NCBI GenBank assembly: GCA_003427395.1
Contig: BFEA01000113.1
Span: 677,901-729,378, forward strand
Reading direction: 5' to 3'
DNA from: Chara braunii
Lineage: Eukaryota > Streptophyta > Charophyceae > Charales > Characeae
DNA: 51,478 bases
This document shows, piece by piece, positions 12,101 to 23,492 of the stretch. Each line of letters starts with the position of its first letter. The first letter of the stretch is position 1. The translations under genes and the position numbers were made by a program. Below the pieces are notes generated by a model. That model saw nothing but the letters and a program-made list of their open reading frames with translations. It was not told the origin of the DNA and ran no database searches.

Positions 12101-12609
12101 ACTAACCGCGTGAACGTGGGAGCACTGAGACAACAATGTGCCAAGGTGTTATCTACACCTGACACATGAAACAGGCGGGCGGTCTTAAGCTTGCCTGACA
12201 GGCTAGGGAGCCTACACTCATGCTCTCTCAAATGGAGTGTGGCCCCTACTGCCTCGCCCCAATCCATTCCCAATACTACGTCGAAAGGAAGGTCATCCTG
12301 TACGAGGAGAGTCAGGGAACGAAGAACTTTCTCCACCTTCCCATCCTTCTCTAGGCGAAAGTACGCCTGGACTCCCTCTACATAGTCCTCAACACGCATT
12401 GTGCGGTTGTCTGCGAGGACACTGACTATGGGGTCTGCCAATTTCTGGACTTTTAATCCTAGCCTTAACTTTTTCAGCGTTTTGCGGCTAATATAGTTGC
12501 AGGTGGCCCCTGAGTCTATAAGGGCCCCTACTCTACTTCTAAAAACTTCTACATCTACGAAAATCAGTTGTCCTTTGCTCTCTTTCTTCATCTTGGCCCA
12601 GGCTGGCAT
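9144..12609 (-). pseudogene. Element A pol polyprotein, broken
   Basis: Domains in order: aspartic protease with [13 protein letters not shown] (near 12515); reverse transcriptase with [35 protein letters not shown] and [13 protein letters not shown] (to 11503); RNase H with VTTDASQYGIGAVLQ (near 11035) and a NALSRR region; integrase core with SIDFMD, VSDRDSRF and HPETNGQ; then a linker and a chromodomain-like tail (RTDFLETAPDIVKAHE). Damage: a TAG just after the RT palm motif (11503), the RT catalytic motif YLDD changed to YLDY (near 11445), frameshifts near 11300, 10550 and 10400, and a 61-base tandem duplication in integrase. These enzymes would normally copy and insert the element; this copy cannot. 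Confidence 0.88.
10042..10163 (-). repeat. 61-base tandem duplication inside integrase
   Basis: The block beginning TCTCTATCGCTAACTATTG at 10042 is repeated without visible change at 10103. 61 is not a multiple of three, so it adds a frameshift between the integrase core halves. Near-perfect identity suggests a recent event or an assembly error. Confidence 0.9.
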
Positions 12610-12619
12610 CCTCTCTTTT

Positions 12620-14378
12620 AACTCTTATGCCACACCTATGAGGGACATGCCGAAACAGACGCTAACACAGGCGGTCTCTGGACAGCTAGCTAGGCACAGG
12701 CCTGCAACCTCTGCCATAGGCTCATGTGGGTTGGGAGTGTCCTGTTCGTGCGCGCTCACTTCTCCACATGGCCTTGAAGTAGAAAGGCAGTTGCGACCCC
12801 TACTGGCGGCTTCCTTTTGGCTGCTGGGCAGCCCAACGGGCCTGTCTATACTTAGGACAATATTTAATGACATGGGTCGAGTCACCACAGAATACGCACT
12901 GACCCTGGTCCACGCGCTCCTGCCATATGCACTGGTCCAAGCCCAAATCTTCCCAGGGCCTGCCCTGTGGCAAGCCTGGGTGCCATCCTCCTTGAGGCGC
13001 CCTACCACCTCGTCGCTGTGGGGACCAATTGGAACCTTGGCGATTTGACGGGGGACCTCGACCCCTACCTCCCGCTTGGCGGTTTCCCTGTCCGCCAATC
13101 CCCTGTGCGCCCAGTCCACGGCCTCCCATGGCCTGACCCCTTTGGCCCTGGCCTCCTCCTCTACCTTGCGGCCTCCCTCCAGCCGCGACATCAGCATAAG
13201 ACCTCCCCTGCCCCACACTATTGTCCTCCTCCTCTAGGCCCCACTCAATCTGACTGTATGGGACCTCGTCAGTACCACCTTCCTCTAACGTAAGGATCAT
13301 GTGATCCTTGGCCCTCACCTGGCCTGAGATGGTACGACCCTTCCACTGCTTTCCCTTACCTAAGTCCTTGTGCCAGAAAGTGGTAACTGGCATGGACTTC
13401 GACTCATACAGGACAACTTCTCTACTCAATGCATCGTAAGTGATGCCGGCCTGTTAAGACTTGTCAAAGAAATGCCCACGTAGGGCCTTTGGCATGGCAC
13501 GATAAAATAACTGGACCAATTGGGTCTCAGTGACCCCATGGTCTGGGACGGCTACCAAGTTGTCCATGGTACCTTTGAGTGCTCTTGCACTCCTCCACTG
13601 TCATGAGTGGATCGTTTGCAGCTTATCAGAGGCGCGAACGCCTCTTGTTGGGTCTGCAAACCGCTCCTTCAGGAGCTTTAAGAATTGAGGAAGGGGGGTG
13701 ACTCTTGAATAAGCAACCAGGTTGTTTTCACAACCGGCTGCGCGCGCAAGGGACCTGGCAAAACTAGTGGCCTCATCCTTAAGGGCCTGGAAGGCCACAA
13801 GGACTTGCTCCTCACTTAGAATGTGTTGTAGATATATATAACTGTTGACACTAGCTTCCCAGTTCTCAAAGTTTTCCTCCTTCTTTCCCCCGTACGCATT
13901 TGGGAACTTAAGTTTAACTGGGTCCTTACGGGGTCTGGCCTCGCCATCTACAACGGCTATGGCTTTTGCACCTTCAATGGCGCCTTCACAGAACTTTCCT
14001 ACGTTGTCCCTCAATTGCTTTACTTCGCCCCCAATGTGGGTGACGATCTCGCGCGCAAACTCCCTAAAACCTGACCGCATGGCACTCAAGGCTACATCCT
14101 GGCTCCAACTGGCCGGCGCTCCTCCATCCAGGCCTTGCTCAACACTTCCAGGTAACCCAACACCTTGTCCCACTTGGCCTTGTCATCAGGTTGGGCCAAC
14201 ACTTCCTTTCTACATTCCTGCACCTTTGCCACCTCTGCCGTCAATTTGCTCACTTCCTCTCTCCTCCTCTTCTTCTCCCTCTTCATCCTCAGCTTCCACG
14301 CCAATTTTTGCTCCTCCTCCCTTTCTCGTCGTTCCATTGGATTTGTCATTGCTGCTAGCTCACTGGCTAGCGCAGCCC
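12620..14378 (-). pseudogene. Element A gag, broken
   Basis: It reads in three open pieces. The first (to about 14092) is strongly basic and coiled-coil-like (REREEEQKLAWKLRMKREKK). The second (14173-13601) carries the capsid-like core, with FPNAYGGKKEENFENWEASV and a run of W, Y and L residues typical of Ty3/gypsy gag. The third (13429-12800) has Gly/Arg/Gln-rich sequence and an intact CCHC zinc knuckle, CVFCGDSTHVIKYC, for RNA packaging. The pieces are in different frames. The apparent ATG at 14403 lies in LTR-derived sequence (its first eight codons or so), so it is not the original start. Confidence 0.8.
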
Positions 14379-14799
14379 TTTGCCATCGGCCCATGGTGCT
14401 CACAGTCCCCCATGGTACTTGCTGGACCGGACTGGGACTGACTGGACCTTACCGCTGACTGATTGTGGACTCACTGCTATCCTACCGAGGTCGTACTGTG
14501 ATTGCACTGCAGTTTAGTCCACCACTTGCCTCGCCACTTGACCACTTGCCCACTTGCCGACCTTCTAGAAGGACTACAGCTAGACTTCTGGAACTTGCTA
14601 AGACTTCTATCCTATAGACCTACAGATCAAACCCCTGCTGCTTATGGGCCTACAACAGACCTACCATCTGTCTACGAATACACAGGTCACAGGTTCAACT
14701 CTCGGGGTCTACACCGATACTGTACATGGGTAGGATGAGGTCTAGGGATTGAGCCCTGGGTACTGCATCTGCTACTGCTAAAAGGTGAAAATCGTTTTA
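14379..14799 (-). repeat. Truncated 5' LTR of element A
   Basis: It matches 8695-9105. It keeps only the first 421 bases of the LTR (minus-strand sense), then changes abruptly to gag sequence. Its outer end reads TA where the 3' copy has CA. Confidence 0.85.
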
Positions 14800-15058
14800 C
14801 CTTAGGAAGGCCTTGACAATGTTGACATCACAGCAGCAATCGACAGCATCTCCCCTAAGGAGGGCCTTGACGTCACAGTGGAAATCCAGCGGAGTTCCGC
14901 CTCAATCGTTGACGCGCCGCTGCCGAAAAAAATTGGCAGCGTCTCCCATCAAAAAAATAATGGCGTCGTCATGCCGCAAATTCGGCGGCACCTTCCCTTA
15001 GGAAGGCCTTGACGTTGACACGGCAGTCTGGCAGCACCTTCCCTTAGGAAGGCCTTGA
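14800..15058. repeat. Short direct repeats around CCTTAGGAAGGCCTTGA
   Basis: The motif CCTTAGGAAGGCCTTGA occurs near 14801, 14996 and 15042, with a fourth variant CCTAAGGAGGGCCTTGACG near 14854. This is the target sequence into which element B inserted: the last CTTGA (15054-15058) is repeated on the far side of B at 25815. Confidence 0.75.
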
Positions 15059-15553
15059 TGTGATGAGGCGGAGGTAGAGCAGCGAGGTCAGGGAAGAGAG
15101 AGGGAGGGAGTGAGAGCACACACACACACTCACTCAACTCGACACAGACTCAACACGACTCGACGGACGCAGACACAAAGTCTCAAAGTCGCAATCTTGG
15201 TTCCGTACACAATGTCGCAGCAAGTCACACTGAAACACAAGCACTGAGGTCGGAAACTGAATCCTCGAGCTCAGCTTGAGTTCGGTCGTAAGTACCGGAC
15301 TCAAGTTGAGTCCAAGGGCAAAAGTGCAATTTGCCTCGGGGCTGCACTGAAAATCGAAGGTCTGAGCTTGGGCGCCAGAATGCTAGATGGCGCCAAGTAT
15401 CGAAATCCGAAAGTGCCAGAAGAGTGATTTGAGAACGGGCGCCAACTGTAGAGGTCGCCAACAGTCAGCAACCGGAGATCAGATACTCGAAAATACAGCC
15501 TGGCGGGTGGTAACCCGCGGACCGGGAATCGAGCCCTAGCTGAGTCCGTAGCA
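15059..15553 (-). repeat. 3' LTR of element B
   Basis: 495 bases with TG/CA ends on the minus strand, matching 24912-25814 (about 487 bases once the plastid insert is removed) and the solo LTR at 43697-44168. It contains the palindrome GGACTCAAGTTGAGTCC (about 15297-15313), a stem-loop near its start (15522-15539) and a (CA) run near 15118-15128. Confidence 0.92.
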
Positions 15554-15567
15554 CTATCCCCTCCCTC
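15554..15567 (-). promoter_or_regulatory. Polypurine tract of element B
   Basis: On the minus strand this is GAGGGAGGGGATAG, directly before the 3' LTR TG. It is the expected plus-strand primer site for an LTR retrotransposon. Confidence 0.85.
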
Positions 15568-15664
15568 TGGAAGGCAATGTCCCGACGGCCAAAGACCCAA
15601 TGAACAACTGTGAAGGACGAGACGGAGCCGATCACTGGGCAGAAAAGGAAAAGGGGAGTAATGC

Positions 15665-15880
15665 AAGTAGCAAGGTAATCCTATTGAGGTTCTACAGGGA
15701 CGAGGGAATCAATGCTCAAGTAGCAGGGTAATACTATTGAGGTTCTACAGGGATGAGGGAATCAATGCTGAAGTAACAGGGTAATCTTGTTGAGGGTCTA
15801 CAAGGGTGAGAGTAGTAATGTTCAGGTAACATGGTAATCCTATTGAGGTTTTACAAGTACTAGGGTAGTCCTATTGGTGT
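15665..15880 (-). repeat. 53-base minisatellite, about four units
   Basis: Units start at 15665, 15718, 15771 and 15824, exactly 53 bases apart, each with AAGTARCARGGTAATCCTATTGAGG-type sequence. It lies between the end of pol and the polypurine tract of element B, i.e. in its 3' non-coding region. The last unit is degenerate. Confidence 0.88.
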
Positions 15881-16605
15881 TCCACAAGGTTATAGGTTGT
15901 CAGGTTTGGGAAAGAGGGGAAAAAAAAAAATTGTTTGTTTAATGCTCAAGTGTTGGGGTGTCTGATGAGGTCTGGGAAAACAACGTCTCAGGTCTGTAAC
16001 AAGGTGTCAGAGGCGAAAAATGTCTTGAGGAAGGTCTTGGCGGGTGTCGCACAAGTGGCGATGAGGAAGCAGTCTTCAACAGTTTTATGATATAGACGGC
16101 GAGGGCTCCTGCTTGATTGTTCCAGGAGCAGGTTGTTTCCGGTACACGGTCTGATGATGAGGTCTGATCCGGATAGCAGGTCGCAGACTGATCTTGATGT
16201 CCATGTCAGGGGTGCTGCTCCAAAAGTCTGCGAGTCCAAGGTGCCGGCCAAAGGGAACAACATGGTGGCCAACCAGCTGTCTTATCTCCTCGTACTGACC
16301 TACAGCATGCCATCGTCCTCGTGCGCTTGCCATTAGATCCATTATCGTCGCCGACATCGCAAGGGCTACAAAGAGGATTTAGACAAGAGAGATAAGGATG
16401 TGGCGGAGGACAGATGGGAGAACGGGCCGAGACGGAGGCAAGAGCGGATCAGACAGAGGGAGATCAAGGGGCAAGGGGGTTGCTGGGTGCAGGGGTGTGT
16501 GGAGAGCAAGAATGCAGGGTTTTGGCAGGGTCAAGGCAGGGTTTATGCAAGGGTTTAGGGTTTGAGTTATATTATGTATCTAGGATATAGGGTGAGCACG
16601 ATCAC
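15881..16605 (-). other. Element B 3' non-coding region
   Basis: No coding domain. On the minus strand it contains AAACCCTAAACCC (about 16551-16564), the plant telo-box/telomere unit in two copies, followed by several AACCCTG variants. No protein feature was recognised. Confidence 0.5.
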
Positions 16606-16609
16606 AGGC

Positions 16610-19600
16610 GCGAACCAGTTTCATAGCATTCTTAAGGTTAGCAAGAGGTTCCTATGTGGATTCTTGGTCAGGGTATCCTGTCCATTTAACTTTGTATTAT
16701 GTGATTGGTTCAGGGTGGTTAGATACCTGAGTAGTTCTTCGTCCTATGATGACTTCGACGACGAATTCAAGGCCTGTGGGGAGCACGATCGGCAGAGGTC
16801 TGGGGTAAGGGCGATCAGCGAATTGGGGTGGGGATTCATGGTATTCTTTAGGTATTCTACGTGGAAGACGGGGTGGGCGCGGCTCATGTCAAGCGGAAGT
16901 TGGAGTTTGTAGTTGACGAGGGAGGTTTGTTCAATGACGAGGAAGGGTCCGAGCCACTTGTTCGAAAGTTTCTTGGACAAACCGTGTTCGGGTTCAAAGC
17001 ATTTGGCAGAGAGCCAGACTTTGTCCCCTTCTTTGAATGACACGTCACGTCTGTGTTTGTTAGTCTTGTTCACTTGTTGTTCTTGTGTTCGTTCAAGGGC
17101 TTCGGTAGCTTCACTGAGGAGTCTGCTCATTGTTGCTACCCACTCATTGAGAGAAGGTGAGTCATGCCGGTCGAAGGACAGACAACATTGTTGTAGGCGT
17201 TTTAGGGAGTGGTGAGCAACTGATCCTAATCGTGTTGATGTGGATGACAATACTTCCTCAAGATTCTTTGGAGAGTATCGTTTATCTTCTCGGTTTGTCC
17301 ATCGGTCTGTGGGTGGAATGCAGTGCTATACTTGAGTGTGGTTCCGTAGGCTTTAAAGAGGTGTTTACAAAATTGTGAAAGGAAGCGAGGATCACGGTCG
17401 CTGATGATGTTCTCGGGGAGAATGTGATGGCGTGACATGGTCGAAGAAGAGAATGGCGACGTCCTTGGCGTTGTGCGATGTGGTGCAAGGGATGAAGTGG
17501 GCACGTTTAGTCGGGCGACAAACAATGACATAGATGCAATTATGTCCGCGGTCGGTCTTGGGGAGACCACAGATGAAGTCCATGGAGATGGACTGCCACC
17601 GGTGGGTGGGGATCGGCAATGATTGTAGCTTGTCGGGCTTGGCGCCGTGTGGGGGGTTGACGACTTGACATGTGGGGCACGAGCGAATGTAGGCTTTGAC
17701 GTCGGCGAGTAGGGAAGGCTAGTAGAAGTAACCAGAAATGGTGTCGAAGGTTTTCTGGAACCCAAGGTGTCCCGCGGTCTTGGCGTAGTGAAGCTCGACC
17801 AAGAACTGGATACGGAGGCCACGTGCGTCGGGGATGCAAAGTCGGTGAGTGCCTTTGGCGTCAATGTAAAGAAGTTGGTTGTGAAGGGAGTAGTAGGGGA
17901 CCGAGTCGAGGTCACGAAGTTTGTTGTAGATTGTTGAGAGATCAGGGCAAGAGAGGTAGCCTTGGGTGTAGCGGCGGAGTGACGGGAGGAGTTGGATATG
18001 AGTCATGGCAGCGTAGACATTCTCAAAGGGCTTGTGGTCAGGGCGTCGAGAGAGGGCATCAGCAACACGGTTGTTTTTGTCGGGGGTGTGGCAAATGGTG
18101 AATGTGAATTGGGCAAGAAAGTCTAACCAACGCGCTTGGCACGGAGTGATCTCTTTCTTGGTGAGGATAGAGGAAACAATGGTGTTGTCTGTGCGGATGA
18201 TGAAGTATTGCTCGTCGAGGTACGGGTGCCAGACTTTGAGGGTGTGAATCACGGCAAGGAGTTCCTTCTCATTGGAGAGGTAGTTCATCTCCGCGTGAAG
18301 GAGTTTCTCGCTAGCGAAGGCGATGAGGTACTCGCCGGGTGGAGCCTCGGGGTGGGTGGGGGAGTCTTTGATGGAGGGGTTTTCAGAGGTGTCGCGAGGG
18401 AAGTGTTGGGATAGGACGGCTCCAAGGGCGAATTCGGATGCGTTAGTGGTAACGTAAAAATGTCGAGAGGGGACGACGATCTTGAGGACAGGAGCCGTGG
18501 TGATGGTTTGTTTGAGGAAGTCGAAAACGTTTTGGCGGTGGTCGTTCCAAGTGAAGGGTTTGTCCTTGCGGGCGAGTTCGTGGATGGGGTACGAGATGTC
18601 GGAGAAGTTGCGGATAAAGGGGCGGTAGTAGTTGGCAAGACCGAGAAATGAGCGAAGTTGGAGTAAGGTCTTGGGTGGTGGACACTCGATGAGGGTGGTG
18701 ACCTTCGAGGGGTCCATGCGTATACCTTCAACGGAGACGATGTGGCCACGCTTGAAGCGACAAAGGTGCATTTCCTGAGCTTGGCGTAGAATTTTTGCTC
18801 TCTGAGGATAGAGAGGACTTGGCGGAGATGTTGAAGGTGGGACTCGAAGGTGGGGCTATAGACAAGGATATCATCAAGGTAAACGATGACACAAACTTCG
18901 AGGAGGTCGAGGAAGATGTGGTTCATGGTGGATTGGAATGTGGCGAGGGCGTTGGTGAGTCCAAAGGGCATCACAAGGAACTCGTAGTGCCCAAAGCGAA
19001 AACGGAATGCGGTCTTGTGGGTGTCCTCCTCGTAGATGCGGATCTGGTGGAAGCCACTGCGGAGGTCAATATTGGTAAAATATTTGGCTCCACAGAGGCG
19101 ATCAAGAAGCTTGGAGATCCGAGTTAGGGGGTACTTGTTCTTGATCGTGATCCTATTCAAGGTGCAGTAGTCAGTGCACATCCGGAGTTCCGATGTTCCG
19201 CCTTTCTTGACGAAAAGGCAGCTTGTGCCGAAGCGGGATGAACTTGGCTTAATGAATCCGTTTTCAAGGAGTTCATCAAGTTGTCGCTTCATTTCTTCGG
19301 CTTCCGGAACGGAGAGTTGGTACGGAGGGCGGCAAGGTGGAGAGTGACCGGCTCCAAATCGATGGTGTGGGATACGCCACGATCCGGAGGTAATCCGGCG
19401 GGTAAGGAATCAGGGAAGATGTCCTTGAACTCGTCGAGGATGAAGGTGAGGGCGGGGTCGGAGGGGGGGCCTTGGTCGGGTTTGTCCGTTGGGAGCAAGT
19501 CCTTTGAACGCTCGCGATCAAGGACAAGGGAATAGTAGGTGGAGTCAGGGTACGTACGAGCCATGTGAAGGAATTGGTGCGCGGTGACGGAGCTTGGGGA

Positions 19601-19925
19601 GGGGGGATAGGGGAGATAGGGAATGTTGATGGTTGTGTCAGGGGGGGTGGTAAGGCGGATGAAGTTGGGGTGAAACGAGTATGGCATGTAGCGGTCCAGC
19701 CACGGTGTTCCCAAAACGATATCGCACATTAAGTGCGTGACATCGAATGAGACCTGACTGCGGAGGGTTCCGACAGTCATGGTGGTTCTCGGGAACCGTG
19801 CGGTCTACTACGACGACGGTGTCTTTGTCCCCTAAACGAATCGTAATCGGGGAGTCGTAACCGGTAGAGGTAAGACCGGCTTTCCAAACACGCGTCGGTG
19901 ATAAAGTTACCAGTGGCTCCAATAT
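16610..19925 (-). pseudogene. Element B pol with chromodomain, broken
   Basis: In order: protease, where the expected DSGATGNFI reads NIGATGNFI (near 19930-19900), and MDIVLGTPWL-like flap region; reverse transcriptase with [39 protein letters not shown] and an intact VYLDDILVYS; RNase H, where TTDAS reads TTNASEFALGAVL; integrase with SMDFICGLP, ISDRDPRFLSQF and FHPQTDGQTE; GPY/F-type module (WLGPFLVIE, HPVFHVEYL); and a chromodomain, YKVKWTGYPDQEST followed by TAG in place of the third aromatic Trp (about 16680-16625). The chromodomain in related elements targets insertion to marked chromatin. Frameshifts near 18770 and 17250 and further stops make it non-functional. Confidence 0.88.
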
Positions 19926-20152
19926 TGAGGAGGGCCCATAACTTAGTCATAGACGCACCAAGGGTGGCAGTGATGAATTTGAGGTGAAAGCGTGATGAGT
20001 TGGCGGTGGAGATAATGATGTTGAGGCGGCGTTGTTCATTGCCTAATCAGACAAGCCAATCGAGTCGGGCTTGTTCCTCAACAACATCAAAAAAAGTGAC
20101 AAAGGATGGATTTGGAAGGAGGTTTGTGGAACATGTGGCGGTGAGGGGGGCG

Positions 20153-20803
20153 TCAGGCGACGAGGGTTGCGACGCCCGAGGGTCGTCCGGTGGGATGTGC
20201 GGCACCGGAGAGGGGGGAGGCAGACGTATTCACTAGTGGGGTGGAGATCGTCACCGATGAGATAGCCGGCAGACTAGTCGTCGATGTCGGGGCACGTTCG
20301 TGGTGATCCTGGGGACTGTGTTCAAGTGGAGGAGGGCAGGGAGTGGGAGATGCGGAAGCACCGGGTCGGGGGGCCGCGGACCTGGGTGCCTGACGAGTGA
20401 AGTGTCCGACATTTGGACAGTTTGTTTGTTGACGTCCTAGCTGTCGACACCGGAAACAACCACCCTTAGCTCGGAGGTAGGTTTGCTCCTCCGGCGTGAG
20501 TTTCGTGAGACGGCTTGGGGGGGTGTTTATGGGAGGACAGCTGGTGCGTTCTCTCCTTTCCATCTGTATGAGGTGGATGGTAGAGAGTTCGTCGGGGGAG
20601 AGTGATGTGGTGTCTAGTCGATCGAAGAGGGTGTCGGGGTCGGGGGTGGAGAACTCGTCCGAGGAGGTGGTGGAGGAGATGTCCTCAGAGGCGATGTTGT
20701 GGAAGAAGCAAGGGCGGGGAGGGGCCGATGTAAGTGCGGTCTTGTAGGGGGAGAAGATGCGGTCAATTTGGAGGGCACGAGTGAGGAGGTCGGCGAGGGT
20801 CAT
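20153..20803 (-). pseudogene. Element B gag, C-terminal part
   Basis: About 216 codons survive. It starts abruptly at 20803 next to nested element C2 and lacks the capsid N-terminus, which I could not find between here and the gap. It ends with a zinc knuckle CFRCRQLGRQQTNC in which the histidine of CCHC is arginine, so RNA binding is probably lost. Downstream sequence is rich in Pro, Ser and Thr. Confidence 0.75.
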
Positions 20804-20812
20804 GGGTGATGT

Positions 20813-23252
20813 AGGCCCTGGACAAGAATCACAGGCTCATACACAGTCAGTTGGGAGGCCCAACCGAACGAGGCCCAGTATCTGCAACAGAGGCGCAGCA
20901 TCCTGGGGCCTACCGGAAGCTTCTGGACCCAGGCCCAGGCCAGCCAGGCTGCGAAGGCAGGCAGGCTCTTTCCATATAGGAAAGAGCTCGCTGCCTGGAG
21001 CCTCATTCAGCACTTGCATGCTGGCAGCCGCGCTGCTGGAGCGGACACTCGTACGCTGCTGCTGGCACTAAGAGGCAAGGTGCTAGCGCGTGCGGTCGTG
21101 CAGGAAGCAGGGCGCTGCTGAGGGCAGCGCCATAGCCCAGCCTCCATAGCTGGATGGGCTTGGACTACAGTGAGGCGCAGGGGTGGTCTTCGGGTGTACA
21201 GAGGGAAGACGTGGGAGTGAGTCAGGGGAAAGAGAGAAGGATGATGATGATGATGATGATGTGAGGGCACATACCTCGTATTGGCGATGGTCTGCATTGG
21301 GCGACATCTTCAAGTACTTCGTGGGCTGCTGACGTCAAGTAGTAGGCAGACTGTAGCTGTGTAGGAAGTAGGTTGGGCGCCAAGTGGGGAGATAGGGCCT
21401 GGACACTCATGTTGGTGGTGGCGAGAGCAAGCTCTCATTGACATTGGTTTTCAGTGTTACGATTCTTCATTGGTGTTATGTTGGTGCATTTCTACTTTCT
21501 GGACACTATGATTCTATCTAGCCTTCAATGTGATTGTGAGTTCTGGACATTGTCATCTCGCTATTGCTCATTTTCATTGCAATTTGGTATTAGAGTTGGT
21601 TCGAACTGCGCTTCATTGACTCTTCGCAATAGCTGTTTGGTGCTTCGCATGAGGTGTGGGGCAGTAATCAGGCTTGGGCGTTGAGTGAATAGGCGGCCCA
21701 GGGTCTGTGGGCGCGCCAGGAAGCTATGTGGTGACATTAGGGGTGTACGATGGATGATGAGAACCCGCTGATGTGGCATTTAAGCCGACGTGGAACTGCA
21801 TTCTGCTGTTGGTTGTGCCGAGGCAAAGACCGATCATCAAAACTGCACATCAAGTTGTCGATAAGAAATATGTGGTTGGGGGCGCATTATGAGGTACATT
21901 GTTCTCTTCATTACTTCTTACCGTTAGGAAGTGAGTTCTGACTTGAGAGTCCTCTCAATGTGAGGTGTCGCAAGCGCTCAACCTTGAGAGCCGACATTCT
22001 TCCTGGGCAGCAAGCTGGTGGGAGACGGGCGAAGCCTCTTAGGGGCCCTAGACAAAGCACTCGAGTCGCGGTCACCATGCCAACCCGCTGGGACTAGTAC
22101 ACGCATGCTTTGCCGCAAGTCCTTGGTTCTGCTGCTGCGCATTAGAGGTCATGCAAGGCATGCGAGCCCTTTGAACAGCCGCTCACCAGACCGTCTATAA
22201 ATATTTCTGGCAGGACTCGGTGTTGACTCTGGCTGTGATCATCGTCCTGTCTGCGACGTTAAATAATTCCTGAGGACCTTAGGGGCTGTCCTTAAACTGC
22301 CTCTTGATCAGCCAGATCAAACCGGGTGTAAGGCTCATTGCATGTGAGGGTAAATAAAGCGCAGGGGCTGGCAGGTTTGGCGTAGACTTGGGGCACAGGG
22401 GTGGGCCAGATTGCACACCTTTAGACAAGTCGCTCAACCAAATGCTAAGGGCGTTGACACAAAGTGACGACTCAAGAAGGATACAGGGAGCCAGGGGGGA
22501 TTCCGGTAATGGTCCGCTGTGGCACTAATTAGATGAAATGCCATCCAGCATGCATCTCCACAGGTATATATTTTTATTTTTGATTACTTAGTTGTACGGA
22601 CTTGTTAACAACTGATAGACAACTGCAGATAGGTTAGTTCCTTCCTTGCTGCATGGTATTCTGTGTAAGAGTAATCTAAAAGTAGAACTGAACTTACCTG
22701 TAGGACCCGACATTGATTGCTGGTTACCACTTGACTACTTCTCTCTAGGGCGACCGGAATTAGTTGATTGTTCATACCCGGTTGTGTGTCATGCTGAGGT
22801 AGGATTCGGTGTGGACTCTAGTTTAGATCACACACACTGTAGCTCATGAGTGAAGCTGCTAGTAGTGAGGAGGAGGAGTTAGTGGAGGATCTTAGGGTTA
22901 CTCGTAGAGCTGCTCTCAGTCGGCCTTTGACCTTCCTAGAGATAGGTCCAGGAAAGGAAAGGAGATTGCGGAGAGAAGCTAGGGAGAGGGCGGCATTGCG
23001 GAGGACGAGAGACGCTGAGGCCAGCGCCAGGGCTAGGAGTATAGCTAACACAGGTGTGACCATGGCTACCTCCTCTACCATGTCACAGGCCTCTTCCCAG
23101 GCCTCTTCGTTAGGAATTAGTCAAAGTACCCAAGGCTCCATAAGTGTTATATTGGTGCATTTCTGCTTTCTGGACACTGTGATTCTATCTGGCCTTCAAT
23201 GTGATTGTGCGTTTTGGACATTGTAATTTCGCTATTGCTCATTTTCCTTGCA
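20813..23252 (+). mobile_element. Element C2: deleted family-C LTR retroelement nested in B
   Basis: Plus strand: LTR part 20813-21581 (5' end missing), then TTGGTATTAGAGTTGG at 21584, a diverged tRNA-iMet primer site, about 1.5 kb of internal sequence with a short gag-like frame, and a last piece of LTR (23132-23252) matching 21461-21581. The structure implies that nearly all of gag-pol is gone. It sits where element B gag should continue, so it or a linked deletion removed the B gag start. Confidence 0.75.
22846..23130 (+). pseudogene. Gag-like N-terminal frame of C2
   Basis: An ATG at 22846 opens a frame rich in Glu, Arg and Ala (SEEEELVEDL, KERRLRREARERAALRRTRD), a charged helical start as in other gag proteins. 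At about 23131 it runs into LTR sequence and stops being meaningful. No capsid or zinc-knuckle part remains. The assignment rests on position between primer site and LTR. Confidence 0.4.
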
Positions 23253-23492
23253 GAAATGTTGAAGAAGAATTAATTAATTCTAAGTTCTAACGTATTTTAG
23301 GAAGGAATTTAATTAATTCTAAAATATTTTTGAAATACAAAAATTTCGAAGAACAATTAATTAAACTTGTTTTCGAATTTCAAGGAAGAAAAGCCGAGAA
23401 AGAATAATTAATTCTACTTATTTTCAAATTTTTGAAAAAGAAAAATATTTTGGAGAAAGAAATGTCGATAACTAATTAAAGTATTTCGAATG
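23253..23492. other. AT-rich patch with repeated TTAATTAATT
   Basis: Strongly AT-rich, with ATTAATTAAT(T) motifs at several places. No gene was seen. Origin unknown. Confidence 0.6.

Larger units (their letters stand above)
8371..14799 (-). mobile_element. Element A: Ty3/gypsy retrotransposon (chromovirus-like), degenerate
   Basis: Minus-strand order is partial 5' LTR (14799-14379), gag (14378-about 12620), protease-RT-RNase H-integrase (12609-about 9560), C-terminal chromodomain-like tail (to 9144) and 3' LTR (9105 down to about 8371 or further). RT before integrase places it in Ty3/gypsy. The polypurine-like GGCGGGAG lies directly before LTR TGAAACGG (9105). The 5' LTR is cut at 14379 and fused to gag, so primer site and leader are missing. 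The reading frame is broken many times, so the copy is dead. It has the same strand as the host gene. Confidence 0.85.

Noticed and set aside
12497-13048. Plus-strand frames opposite element A and B coding regions
   Set aside because: Antisense shadows of gag and pol with no domains of their own.
15665-15880. CRISPR array
   Set aside because: The units are contiguous minisatellite copies without spacers, in a plant-type retrotransposon.
16551-16564. Interstitial telomere array
   Set aside because: Only two units; too short for a telomere array.
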